Assembly: GCF_038397745.1 (NCBI RefSeq)
Contig: NZ_CP151636.1
Span: forward strand, 930,001 to 994,000
Reading direction: 5' to 3'
Source of the DNA: Microbacterium sp. LWH11-1.2
Lineage (GTDB): Bacteria; Actinomycetota; Actinomycetes; Actinomycetales; Microbacteriaceae
Length of the DNA stretch: 64,000 nucleotides
Every line of letters begins with the position of its first letter. The first letter of the stretch is position 1. Below, one piece after another: positions 1 through 8,766 of the stretch. Both the position numbers and the translations under genes were made by a program. The notes beneath the pieces were generated by a model. The model worked only from the letters and a program-made list of their open reading frames with translations. It searched no databases and was not told where the DNA came from.

Positions 1-440
1 TGATTCGCGGCCGATGCGTCGGCCAGAAGCTCCTTCCCGACGATACGAGGAAGTGCGACATCGGTCACGTTGAAGAAGAGCCCGACGACCATTCCCTCGC
101 ATGCGGCGATGACGAGAAGAGAGCCCGTCGTCAACGTCTCGGTCAGGTACATCCCGGAGAGGACCCCATAGATCCCGAAAGCGCCCAGGCCGGACCAGAT
201 CATCAGACGACGGGCGTCGAACATGTCCGCCAGAACACCGCCCGGGAGAATCGCCACCGCGCGGGCCGCCGCCGAGACGGTGCCGATGAGCCCCGCCAGG
301 AAGGCATCAGCCGTGAGGTGGTATCCGAGCAGGGTGAATGCGAAGGAACCGACGCTCAGCCCCACCTGTGTGAGCGTGTCTCCCACGAACCACGCGCGAT
401 AGTCCCGCACACGCCACACGCTCGGCGTCGCGTTGTTCAC
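1..440 (-). CDS. MFS transporter, N-terminal part (cut by window edge)
   Basis: The reading frame opens with GTG at 440 and runs off the left edge, giving about 146 residues. It shows a short cytoplasmic start (VNNATPSVWRVRDYRAWFVG), then hydrophobic helices and a loop with GGVLADMFDARR, the MFS loop-2/3 signature (G-x-L-A-D-x-x-x-x-R-R). The start codon overlaps the TGA of the ThiF-like gene (GTGA), so the two should be translationally coupled. In microcin C operons the gene after the adenylyltransferase is often an MFS exporter (MccC), which gives export and self-protection. That role is inferred here from position only. Substrate and full length are unknown. Confidence 0.85.
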   Translation of the reverse strand, partial: MNNATPSVWRVRDYRAWFVGDTLTQVGLSVGSFAFTLLGYHLTADAFLAGLIGTVSAAARAVAILPGGVLADMFDARRLMIWSGLGAFGIYGVLSGMYLTETLTTGSLLVIAACEGMVVGLFFNVTDVALPRIVGKELLADASAAN

Positions 441-1555
441 AACGGATCCGCCTCGAAGATGTAATCGAAACGGGGGTCGCCGGATCCGCATGTCGGACAC
501 CCGGCCTCCGGCTGCCATTCCATGATCGTGCGGAGCTCCCCGGAGATGTAGTTCACCTCGATCTGCTTTCCGACGCCCAACGGTTCGGTGTAGCCCGTCA
601 TCAGGCGGATCGCCTCATCGACACCGAAGGACGTGAGTCGCTGGATGTGCGGTGAGATCGCGGCGGTCGCGGCATCCCGGGCGGGGGACATCAGCGCGCG
701 GAATTGGCTGAGGAACCCCTGCGTATTGAGCTCGTCGAAGATGTGGAGACAGTCCAGGCACCCGGAGCGACGAGGGATCACCGAGAAGAAGCGACCACTG
801 GTGTGCTGGGTGAGCATGACGACAAGCGGGATCCCCAGCTGAACCGCGGCCGAGTTCGCTCGGCGCTGCGCGATGAACCTGGGCTCGTCGATCGCGCAGA
901 TGAGAGCGTCCGCTCCGCGCGCGACCTGCACGATCTCTTCCGCTGAGGTGATCTTCAGATCGACGACCTCGACGTCGCAATCCGGAGCGAAGCCGCGACA
1001 ATACTGCTCTGCAACCTCGGTCTTCTTCCGGCCGATGTCACCGGTTCGGAACAAGGTCTGTCGATTCAGGTTGCTTTCCTCGACGATGTCGTAGTCGAGG
1101 ATCGTGAGCTTGCGCAATCCCGCAGCCAAGAGCTGGGGAAGGCTGGCGCTCCCGCCGCCCCCGAGCCCGAGCAGCACGACATGGGCATCACCGAGCACGC
1201 GTTGCGCTGAGTTTCCCGCCGCGTGGGAGTTCTCGGCGGCAGCGGCGAAGAAGGTCTGGTTGGCCTCCAGTCGCGCAGGGAGGTCGTCGTAGACCGCCGC
1301 GTCCTCGATCAGACCGCTCTCATCGAGATAGTGAATCCCCTGCCGAACATCGTCGTCGGAAAGATGGGCGACGGCGTGCCGCATCTCACGGACGATCTCC
1401 TCGACCCCTCTGGTTCCATCCAAGAGGGGCAGAAGCACCCGCAGTTCGCCCTGCGGGTCACTGAGTTCCTTGGTGATTCCCTGTTGTGCGCCGATGCGGA
1501 CGACGTCCTGCGCGAGCCAGTAGATGGGAAATGCCCGCTTGATCTGCGGTCGCAT
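437..1555 (-). CDS. ThiF/E1-family peptide adenylyltransferase, MccB-like
   Basis: A 372-residue E1-like enzyme. Residues 1-95 look like a small winged-helix peptide-clamp/RRE domain (LLPLLDGTRGVEEIV, then LSDDDVRQGIHYLDESGLIED). Residues 118-345 form the adenylation fold: nucleotide loop GLGGGGSAS (130-138), acidic pair LDYD (153-156), SNLNRQTLF (161-169) and KKTE (177-180). Two Cys pairs (266/269 and 353/356) form the usual zinc site. These residues are intact, so the enzyme should be active, unlike many degenerate E1-like proteins in azole RiPP clusters. Length, domain order and the C-terminal YxEPL...CxxC ending match my memory of microcin C MccB (about 350 aa). The SD AAAGGAG precedes ATG at 1555. 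A MoeB/ThiF housekeeping role is less likely given the clamp domain and the small-peptide and MFS neighbours. The peptide substrate is inferred. Confidence 0.85.
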   Translation of the reverse strand: MRPQIKRAFPIYWLAQDVVRIGAQQGITKELSDPQGELRVLLPLLDGTRGVEEIVREMRHAVAHLSDDDVRQGIHYLDESGLIEDAAVYDDLPARLEANQTFFAAAAENSHAAGNSAQRVLGDAHVVLLGLGGGGSASLPQLLAAGLRKLTILDYDIVEESNLNRQTLFRTGDIGRKKTEVAEQYCRGFAPDCDVEVVDLKITSAEEIVQVARGADALICAIDEPRFIAQRRANSAAVQLGIPLVVMLTQHTSGRFFSVIPRRSGCLDCLHIFDELNTQGFLSQFRALMSPARDAATAAISPHIQRLTSFGVDEAIRLMTGYTEPLGVGKQIEVNYISGELRTIMEWQPEAGCPTCGSGDPRFDYIFEADPL

Positions 1556-1572
1556 GATCTGCTCCTTTCATG

Positions 1573-1611
1573 CTTCGTGCCGCGTCACCGATTCGGCAAC
1601 GCGGCACGAAG
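1573..1611 (-). terminator. Perfect 13-bp stem-loop between peptide ORF and ThiF-like gene
   Basis: Bases 1573-1585 and 1599-1611 are perfect reverse complements around a 13-nt loop. The structure lies 17 nt after the 18-codon ORF's stop and 18 nt before the ThiF-like start. There is no U-tract on the minus strand, so it may be an attenuator or an RNA-stabilising hairpin rather than a full terminator. In the E. coli mcc operon a hairpin at the same place makes the short peptide mRNA far more abundant than the enzyme mRNA; I infer a similar role. Confidence 0.7.
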
Positions 1612-1627
1612 ACTGTCGATGGACATC

Positions 1628-1684
1628 TCAGAGGACGCCCCAGCTGATGTCCCGGTCCCGCGTGGGTCGAACGTTGAACGACAT
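1628..1684 (-). CDS. 18-residue peptide ORF, candidate precursor for the MccB-like enzyme
   Basis: The ORF encodes MSFNVRPTRDRDISWGVL and stops with TGA. A near-ideal purine-rich ribosome binding site (AGGAGAGGAGGAGAC) sits directly before the ATG at 1684, far stronger than chance for such a short frame. The same frame could also start at ATG 1735 (35 residues), but that start has no SD. The ORF lies directly upstream of the adenylyltransferase and is followed by a perfect hairpin, as for microcin C mccA. Known MccA peptides end in Asn, the residue that is modified; this one ends in Leu. It is therefore either a different substrate class or not the substrate. Confidence 0.6.
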   Translation of the reverse strand: MSFNVRPTRDRDISWGVL

Positions 1685-1746
1685 GTCTCCTCCTCTCCTT
1701 TTTCGATAGGCGGACCACGGCGCGAACACGCCCATGGTCGTCTCGA

Positions 1747-1869
1747 TCACGGCCAGTCGCCTTCGCCTGCCGTCGTGAGAATCGACGACTCGAAGTGAGT
1801 GCCGATCCAGCCTGGTGTCCCGATCGCGATCGCCGCGATAAGGATGATTCTCAACAGCATCTGCTTCAT
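1747..1869 (-). CDS. 40-residue signal-peptide-like ORF, candidate pheromone precursor
   Basis: ATG at 1869 is preceded by GGGGGAAGAA. The product begins MKQMLLRIILIAAIAIGTPG, a positively charged start plus hydrophobic core like a Sec signal, and ends SSILTTAGEGDWP. Length and layout recall PapR/Phr/AimP-type pheromone precursors that lie next to HTH-TPR (RRNPP) receptors in Firmicutes, and such a regulator is encoded divergently here. Alternatives are a single-pass membrane peptide such as an immunity peptide. It is too short for a homology call; the pheromone role is inference. Confidence 0.5.
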   Translation of the reverse strand: MKQMLLRIILIAAIAIGTPGWIGTHFESSILTTAGEGDWP

Positions 1870-1902
1870 TTCTTCCCCCCGATGTGTGACCACGAAACCG
1901 GA

Positions 1903-1952
1903 CTTGACTAGAATTGTCAAGTACCTGACTAGGCCGGTCATGTGCTTGACTA
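1903..1952. promoter_or_regulatory. Divergent control region with 21-bp-spaced TGACTA repeats
   Basis: Three copies of C[TC]TGACTA start at 1903, 1924 and 1945, exactly 21 bp apart (two helical turns). The first two extend into palindromes with GTCA on the far side: TTGAC-N7-GTCAA (1904-1920) and TGAC-N7-GTCA (1926-1940). They lie between the 40-codon ORF and the HTH regulator and are good candidates for that regulator's operators. A minus-strand TTGACA is also formed at 1915-1920 and may act as a -35 box. No -10 box is clear. Confidence 0.55.
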
Positions 1953-1972
1953 TCGGAGAAGATCGGAGTCAT

Positions 1973-3175
1973 GTGCTCAGCCCCGGAGAACGCATTCGCG
2001 CCGCGCGCGAGAAGCTCGGCCTCACCCAAGCCGAGCTCGCCGGCGAGCACCTCTCCGCGAGCTACGTCTCACATCTGGAGCACGATCGTCGGCGCGCGAC
2101 GCCGGAAGCGCTTCAGCATCTTGCCAGCCGTCTGGGTGTTTCCGTCGAGGAGTTGCGCGCCGCACCGTCGCAGATCAGCGCCGCACACTATGCGGCGTCG
2201 GTGGCTGCTCACGTGAGAGCACTCGAGACCGCGCTGGATGGAGATCTCGGGTCGAGGACCGAGGGACTGGTTGCCGCTGACCCAGCATCGCCTGCTGATG
2301 ATGACTGGGTGACCATGTACCTGGCCGCCGAAGGATTGCGGCACCACGGACAGTACGAAAGACTCTCCGAGTCAGCAGAGGCACTCCTTCGACATCCGCT
2401 GACCCAGGAGTCGGCATCCCTGCGCACAGCCGCACTCGCACTGCACGCCACCGCGTTGCGCGCCATCGGTCAGCTCACCCGCTCCCTTGAGGTCGCAAGA
2501 CAGGCCGTCGCGGCCGCCGAAGAGAGTCAGGACTCGAGCAGCATCGCCCGCGCAGCACTCGCGCTGATTGCAACGCTCAGCGAACTCGGCGTCATAGAGG
2601 AGCTGCCCGCGCAGGTCGACAGGCTCACATCTCTGCTCGAAAGCATCCCCTCCCCGCAGTTGAGAGGTCGCATCGCGTGGGCTGCGGGGAATGCGCAGTT
2701 CATCCTCGGCGATGCGGCGGCGGGGCTCGATCTGCATGACCGCGCCTCGCAGTGGCTGCGTCCTGATGCGGACCTTCGACTGTGGGCGCGCTTCTGCAAG
2801 GCCTCCGCGAACAGACGCATCACCGCGGGAATCACCGCGGGCGTCGAGAAACTCCTCCATGACGCGGAGCTCGGGCTCGAACTGGTCGGAAACGACGATG
2901 ACCGAAGTGAACTCCTGATCGCTCGCGCGAATTTCCTCCTCCTCGCGTCCGATTCCCTCGGCGCGATCGCTCTCGCGGAACGCGCCCTCCAAACGGCGAC
3001 TCTCCCTGCACAGACGCAGGCGACGGGATACGAAGTGATGGCCCGGGCGGCGGAGCAACGAGGGAGCGGCGCTGAAGCCCGGCAGCACTGGGCGAAGGCC
3101 GCGGAACTCTTCAGTGAGGCAGGCGCTGTCGACAGCGCGATATCGATCTGGCGTCGCCTCGCTCAGCAGGCCTGA
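1973..3175 (+). CDS. XRE-family HTH regulator with helical repeats (RRNPP-like)
   Basis: I place the start at GTG 1973, behind GGAG at 1965-1968, giving 400 residues. In-frame codons further upstream run through the operator repeats. Residues 3-60 are an XRE helix-turn-helix (SPGERIRAAREKLGLTQAEL... YVSHLEHDRRRATPEALQHLASRLGVS). The remainder is all-helical, Ala/Leu-rich TPR-like repeats such as RTAALALHATALRAIGQLTRSLEVARQA. That is the plan of peptide-binding regulators of the PlcR/NprR/Rgg type. It is transcribed divergently from the small-peptide/ThiF-like operon, with 103 bp between it and the 40-codon ORF. Peptide binding is inferred from architecture and context. Confidence 0.85.
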   Translation: MLSPGERIRAAREKLGLTQAELAGEHLSASYVSHLEHDRRRATPEALQHLASRLGVSVEELRAAPSQISAAHYAASVAAHVRALETALDGDLGSRTEGLVAADPASPADDDWVTMYLAAEGLRHHGQYERLSESAEALLRHPLTQESASLRTAALALHATALRAIGQLTRSLEVARQAVAAAEESQDSSSIARAALALIATLSELGVIEELPAQVDRLTSLLESIPSPQLRGRIAWAAGNAQFILGDAAAGLDLHDRASQWLRPDADLRLWARFCKASANRRITAGITAGVEKLLHDAELGLELVGNDDDRSELLIARANFLLLASDSLGAIALAERALQTATLPAQTQATGYEVMARAAEQRGSGAEARQHWAKAAELFSEAGAVDSAISIWRRLAQQA

Positions 3176-3292
3176 GGAGAACAGAGCCCATCGGGCACCC
3201 CTGCCCGCCGGACTCCGGTCCGGATGCGATTACGCTGGTGCGCGGGGGATGGCCGTGACGTGTGGTCCCCGTGTGACTGAGGGAGCCACCAC

Positions 3293-4438
<1,146 letters not shown>

Positions 4439-4445
4439 CCCGCCC

Positions 4446-5333
4446 ATGCCCAGCCTGATCACGCAGGTGAAGAGCAAGCTCTTCATCCACTCGTCGCGCA
4501 AGTCGCTGCACGCGCTCGACGGCGCGTACGCGTCGCTGCTGCACGGGCGCAGTCTCGACTTCGAGGATCTGCGCAAGTACGAGTACGGCGATCAGGTGCG
4601 CGACATCGACTGGCGTGCGACCGCGCGGCTGGGCACTCCGCTGGTCAAGCGTCATCGCGCGATGCGCATGCACACGATCATGTTCGTGGTCGACACCGGG
4701 CGCTCGATGGCCGCGCTCGCCCACGACGAGAAGTCCAAGAAGGATCTGGCGATCCTCGCGACCGGCGTCCTCGGCGTGCTCGCCCTGCGCCACGGCGACG
4801 ACTTCACGACGGTCTACGGCGATGCGGAGCGTGTGCGCCGCCGAGCGCCCGGCCGCAGCGAGGGCGCACTCGAGCACGCCCTGCGCACGATCGACAGGGC
4901 CATCGACGCGAGCACCGCCCCGAGCGATCGCGACGCCCTGCTGTCATACGTCACGCGAACGATCTCCCGCCGCATGATCGTCGTCGTGATCACCGACGAG
5001 GCGCCGATCACCGACGAGACCGAGCGGATGCTGCGACGACTGCGCGTGCAGCACGACGTGCTGTGGCTCACGGTGCGTGACGCCGACCCCGTGCTCGACC
5101 ACACGACGCGCACCATCCGCAGCGACGTCGACAGCCGGTGGGACGTTCCGGACTTCGTGCAGGGCGACCTCGGCATCGTCCGCGAGCTCACGGCGCAGAC
5201 CGAGGCGGATGCCGCGCGTCTCGCCGAGACCCTGAAGCGCATGGAGATCAGCCATGCCGCACTCGACGGGCAGGACGACGCGGTCTCGCAGCTGCTGCAG
5301 CTGCTGAACCGGAGGTCTCATGCCGGGATCTGA
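4446..5333 (+). CDS. DUF58 domain protein
   Basis: 295 residues. The DUF58 signature (FEDLRKYEYGDQVRDIDWRATAR) lies around residues 38-60, followed by a VWA-like fold (IMFVVDTGRSMAAL, with MIDAS-like D-x-G-x-S). It has no signal peptide or membrane helix. The gene starts 8 bp after moxR and overlaps the next gene by 14 bp. DUF58 proteins are standard partners of MoxR ATPases; the molecular role is not established. Confidence 0.92.
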   Translation: MPSLITQVKSKLFIHSSRKSLHALDGAYASLLHGRSLDFEDLRKYEYGDQVRDIDWRATARLGTPLVKRHRAMRMHTIMFVVDTGRSMAALAHDEKSKKDLAILATGVLGVLALRHGDDFTTVYGDAERVRRRAPGRSEGALEHALRTIDRAIDASTAPSDRDALLSYVTRTISRRMIVVVITDEAPITDETERMLRRLRVQHDVLWLTVRDADPVLDHTTRTIRSDVDSRWDVPDFVQGDLGIVRELTAQTEADAARLAETLKRMEISHAALDGQDDAVSQLLQLLNRRSHAGI

Positions 5334-5811
5334 CGAGCTCTACCCGCCGGCGCAGTACGGCTGGGGATGGATGCTGCTCGCCATCGGCATCCTGATCCTG
5401 CTGGTGCTCGGCGCATGGCTGCTGATCGTGCTCACCCGTCCCCGGCGCGTCCTCTCCACCGCCGGAGAGCCCCAGGGACCGACCCTGTTCACGGTCGACG
5501 TGCTCTCGCAGCTGCGCACGGAGTACCTCGACCGCATCCAGATGGTCGAGACCGACTACCGGGAGCGGAAGCTCTCCGCGCGGAACGCGAACTTCGAGTT
5601 GAGCAGGGTCGTGCGCACGTTCGTGAACGAGTACAGCGGCCTCGAAGCGCCCGTGCTCGCGCTCGACGACCTCAAGGCCCGCGGGGTGCATCCCGCACTC
5701 ATCGATGCGATGGGTCGGCACTACTACCCGAGCATCTTCCGTCAGGGACCGGCGATCGACCCGATCGCGGGTGCCGAAGCGGCGCGGACGGTGGTGCGCA
5801 CATGGCACTAG
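5320..5811 (+). CDS. Single-pass membrane protein of the MoxR/VWA operon
   Basis: 163 residues: short N-terminus, one strong transmembrane helix (about residues 12-38, WGWMLLAIGILILLVLGAWLL), then a soluble helical domain of about 120 residues. It starts inside the DUF58 gene and its end overlaps the next gene by 10 bp, so it is clearly part of the operon. The position matches the DUF4381-like small membrane subunit seen in many MoxR/VWA operons, but I do not see a diagnostic motif. Confidence 0.85.
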   Translation: MPGSDELYPPAQYGWGWMLLAIGILILLVLGAWLLIVLTRPRRVLSTAGEPQGPTLFTVDVLSQLRTEYLDRIQMVETDYRERKLSARNANFELSRVVRTFVNEYSGLEAPVLALDDLKARGVHPALIDAMGRHYYPSIFRQGPAIDPIAGAEAARTVVRTWH

Positions 5812-6788
5812 CCAACTTCTGGATGATCATCGTCGCCCTCGCGGTCGTGCTGGTCGCACTCGGCATCGGGCTCGCGCTGGGCCTGCGCCGCGCCGGACGC
5901 GGTGAAGCCGGCGAACGGGCGCGGGTCGCCCGTGCCGAGCGTCTGCGCGCGCTGCCGTCGTTCCGCCAGGCGCTGAGCCGGCGGGCGCTCGCGCTGTCCG
6001 GCATCCTCGTGCTCGGCACGGTGGCGACGGTCGCGGCCGGTGTGGTGGCAGCCCGGCCGATGTCGTCGCAGACCATCCAGCCGGTGAACACCAGCCGCGA
6101 CATCATGCTGTGCCTCGACGTGTCGGGCTCGATGACCGAGGTCGACGTCGAGGTGCTGAGCGTGTTCGAAGAGCTGCTCGAGGACTTCGAGGGCGAACGG
6201 ATCGGCCTGACGATCTTCAACAGCTCTCCCGTGCAGATCTTCCCGCTCACCGACGACTACGACTTCATCCGAGAGCACCTCGCGAGCATCAAGGAGAGCT
6301 TCGACTACGTCGATCAGATCCCCGAGCACTGGGTCGGAACCCTCAACGGCGACGGCGCCTCACTGATCGGCGACGGTCTCGCCGCGTGCACGATGGGCTT
6401 CGACCGCCCCGATGACGAGCGGTCGCGCTCGGTCATCTTCGCCACCGACAACGAGATCAACGGCGCCTCGATCGTGACGCTCGAGGAGGCGGCCGGCTAC
6501 GCCAAGGCCAAGGGCGTGCGCGTGTTCGCCCTGAACCCGGTGCAGGGCAAGGATGCCGAGGTGAGCGCCGAGCTCGCCGCCGCGGCGGAGACGACCGGGG
6601 GCGCCGCCTACGGCCTGCGCGACACGACGACCGTGTCCGACATCGTGACCGAGGTGCAGGAGCAGGAGGCGACCGAGCTGCGCGGCGAGGCGCAGGTCGT
6701 CTGGACCGACAGTCCGAATCTCTGGATCGTGGTGCTGTCGATCACGCTGCTCTCGTTCGCCGTGGTGCTGTGGAGGGTGAGACTGTGA
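5802..6788 (+). CDS. Membrane-anchored VWA-domain protein
   Basis: ATG 5802 gives 328 residues. There are transmembrane helices at about 7-28 and 62-84, then a von Willebrand A domain starting IMLCLDVSGSMTEVD with an intact MIDAS (DVSGS, 106-110), and a C-terminal membrane helix (LWIVVLSITLLSFAVVLW). This is the Batrachian-type VWA of MoxR operons. The VWA faces outside by topology and may bind a metal-bridged partner. The stop overlaps the next gene's start (GTGA). Confidence 0.92.
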   Translation: MALANFWMIIVALAVVLVALGIGLALGLRRAGRGEAGERARVARAERLRALPSFRQALSRRALALSGILVLGTVATVAAGVVAARPMSSQTIQPVNTSRDIMLCLDVSGSMTEVDVEVLSVFEELLEDFEGERIGLTIFNSSPVQIFPLTDDYDFIREHLASIKESFDYVDQIPEHWVGTLNGDGASLIGDGLAACTMGFDRPDDERSRSVIFATDNEINGASIVTLEEAAGYAKAKGVRVFALNPVQGKDAEVSAELAAAAETTGGAAYGLRDTTTVSDIVTEVQEQEATELRGEAQVVWTDSPNLWIVVLSITLLSFAVVLWRVRL

Positions 6789-8005
6789 TCTTCCAGCCCG
6801 TCCTCCATCCGCTGCTGCTCGTGCTGCTGTTCGTGCCCGTGATCGCCCTCGCCGTCTGGCTGACCGTGCGTGGGGGAACTTCGACGATCTCAGGAACCCC
6901 GCAGAAGCAGGGGTCAGGGGAAGGGGTCGCTGAGCCTGTCGAAGCGTCTCGGGCGCAGTCCCGTTCGCGCGCTCAGCAGCGCGCCCTGTGGGCGCTGCGT
7001 CTTCTCCTTCTGCTCGCGTGCTTCGTGATGCTGCTGCGCCCCGGCATCCCCGGCGGTGCGACCCAGACGCTCGCGACCGACACCGACATCGTGCTCGTCG
7101 TCGACACCACCGCGAGCATCGTGGCGGAGGACTGGGGCGACGGAGAGCCCCGGCTCGACGGCGTCCGTGAAGACGTCCGCGCGATCGTCGAGGAATACCC
7201 CGGCGCGCGGTTCGCCCTCATCACCTCCGATGCGGCGGCGGAACTGCGGATGCCGTTGACCACCGACACCACCGCGCTGATGGGGTCGCTCGAAGTGCTG
7301 CGGCCCGAGGTGACCAGCCAGTCGCGCGGCAGCTCGATCGGCATCTCCGCGCCGCTGGTCTCCGAGACGCTCGCCTCGGCCGCCGAGGCCTCCCCGGACC
7401 GCTCGCGGATGGTGTTCTACTTCGGCGACGGCGAGCAGACGGTCGATACGCCCCCCGAGCCGTTCAGCGGCAGCGCGAAGTACACCGACGCCGGCGGCGT
7501 GTTCGGCTACGGTACCGCCGAGGGCGGCCCCATGCGCATCACGGGCGGAGGGGTGAACGCCGACGAGGGGTACATCGAATACCAGGGCGAGAACGCGCTC
7601 TCGGTCATCGACGAGCAGAACCTCGAGGCGGTCGCCGAGCAGCTCGGCGTCGACTACCAGCACCGGACGGCGGATGCCGCGCCGACGCTGCCCGAGGCCC
7701 CCTCGACCACGACGAGCTACGCCGAGTCCGGCGAGGTCGGCAACGTCACCGAGCTGTACTGGATCGCCGCGCTGGTGATCATCGCCCTCCTCGGCGTCGA
7801 GCTGACCCGCGCGACGCTGCTCATCGCGCGACTCCGTCAGCTGCGGTCGCCCCGTGCCGATCGGTCCCTGAGCGAGCGGAGCGAGACGAAAGGCGCACGC
7901 TCCGCGGTTCCTGGGCGCGTGTCGTCTCGCTCCGCGGTTCCTGAGCGAGGAGCGCAGCGACGAGACGAAGGACGCTCGACGCCCGACGGAGGAGGTGCCT
8001 CGTGA
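6785..8005 (+). CDS. Second membrane VWA-domain protein
   Basis: I chose GTG 6785, which overlaps the previous stop and sits 7 nt after GGAGGG; the frame is open to 6770. About 406 residues: N-terminal helix, a repeat-encoded linker, a second helix (WALRLLLLLACFVMLLR), a VWA domain with a divergent MIDAS (VVDTTASIVAED, Thr in place of Ser), and a membrane helix near 325-345. The last 45 or so residues (SLSERSETKGARS...) are translated from copies of the GAGCGAGGAGCGCAGCGACG repeat, so the tail is probably not functional. Confidence 0.9.
   Translation: MIFQPVLHPLLLVLLFVPVIALAVWLTVRGGTSTISGTPQKQGSGEGVAEPVEASRAQSRSRAQQRALWALRLLLLLACFVMLLRPGIPGGATQTLATDTDIVLVVDTTASIVAEDWGDGEPRLDGVREDVRAIVEEYPGARFALITSDAAAELRMPLTTDTTALMGSLEVLRPEVTSQSRGSSIGISAPLVSETLASAAEASPDRSRMVFYFGDGEQTVDTPPEPFSGSAKYTDAGGVFGYGTAEGGPMRITGGGVNADEGYIEYQGENALSVIDEQNLEAVAEQLGVDYQHRTADAAPTLPEAPSTTTSYAESGEVGNVTELYWIAALVIIALLGVELTRATLLIARLRQLRSPRADRSLSERSETKGARSAVPGRVSSRSAVPERGAQRRDEGRSTPDGGGAS
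7866..7970. repeat. Interspersed repeats inside the VWA gene 3' end
   Basis: This stretch contains two copies of CTGAGCGAG[CG][GA]AG-type sequence (…GAGACGAAAGG and …CAGCGACGAGACGAAGGAC) and shorter inverted fragments (GTCTCGCTCCGCGGTTCCTG). The same family occurs at 9921-9964 and 9976-10019. Here it is read in frame as the protein's tail. Confidence 0.8.
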
Positions 8006-8766
8006 CCGACCCTTCGACGAGCTCAGGGGCCCAGGCCGCCGCAGCCCTGCTGCGATCGAACCGCCGACGGCGCAGCATCCGCCGCTGGGTCGCGATCGGG
8101 ACCCTCCCTCTCACACTCGCCGCGCTGTTCTTCGTCGGCAAGCTGCTGAGCATGTACGCCTTCGCCCATCAGGCGGTGACCGCCTACGTGGTCGACGACT
8201 ACGCCGGTTCCGAGGCGTCGGCCCGCGGGCAGGAGTTCCTGAACTGGTTCGAGCCGTACAAGGCGCCCTTCAACGTCGGCACGGCGCTCGGCGCAGCCGA
8301 GCAGCTGCCCGAGGCGAGGGCGAAGCTCGAGGAGGCCCTGGAACTCGCGCACGGTCTCGAGGTGTGCGGCGTGCGCATCAACCTGGCCCTGGTCGTGGAG
8401 CGCATGGGCGATGCGGCCCGCGCCGGCGGCGACGGCGCGACGGCGGCGCAGCTGTACGGCGAGGCGCTGACGATCACCGTCGAGACGCCCGAGGAATGCC
8501 GAAGCGACGAGGCGCAGCAGCAGTCCTCCGATCCGGAGCGCGACATGTCGGACGCCCTCGACGGCACCGAGGAGCGGCTCAAGCAGAAGCAGCAGGAACA
8601 GGAGCAGGAGCCCCAGCCCCAGGAGCCGCAGCCCGAGGACCAGGAGCCGCAGCCGTCCGAGGACAAGCTGGAGGACCTGCAGGACAAGCTCGAGCAGGGC
8701 ACGCAGGAGCGCGATCAGCAGCAGAACGACGACCCCGGCAGCTCGGGAACGGACAAGCCATGGTGA
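8002..8766 (+). CDS. Membrane protein with TPR-like region and Q/E/P-rich tail
   Basis: 254 residues starting at GTG 8002 (4-bp GTGA overlap). The first residues ([10 protein letters not shown]) come from a copy of the CTTCGACGAGCTCAGGGG repeat at 8010-8034, so the native start may once have lain elsewhere. A transmembrane helix spans about 36-60. A helical TPR-like segment follows (VGTALGAAEQLPEARAKLEEALELAHGLEVC). The last 90 residues are Gln/Glu/Pro repeats (QEQEPQPQEPQPEDQEPQPS). TPR proteins of this kind are common in MoxR/VWA operons. Confidence 0.85.
   Translation: MTDPSTSSGAQAAAALLRSNRRRRSIRRWVAIGTLPLTLAALFFVGKLLSMYAFAHQAVTAYVVDDYAGSEASARGQEFLNWFEPYKAPFNVGTALGAAEQLPEARAKLEEALELAHGLEVCGVRINLALVVERMGDAARAGGDGATAAQLYGEALTITVETPEECRSDEAQQQSSDPERDMSDALDGTEERLKQKQQEQEQEPQPQEPQPEDQEPQPSEDKLEDLQDKLEQGTQERDQQQNDDPGSSGTDKPW

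Noticed and set aside
437..1555. Housekeeping MoeB or ThiF
   Set aside because: The peptide-clamp-like N-terminus, short peptide ORF, hairpin and coupled exporter fit poorly with cofactor synthesis, and no thi or moa gene is near; kept only as the fallback.
1458..1718. 86-codon minus-strand frame overlapping the peptide ORF
   Set aside because: Arg/His-rich shadow with no SD, overlapping the hairpin and the enzyme start.
7795..8005. Conserved C-terminal domain in the second VWA protein
   Set aside because: The tail after the membrane helix is a translation of interspersed repeats, not a domain.
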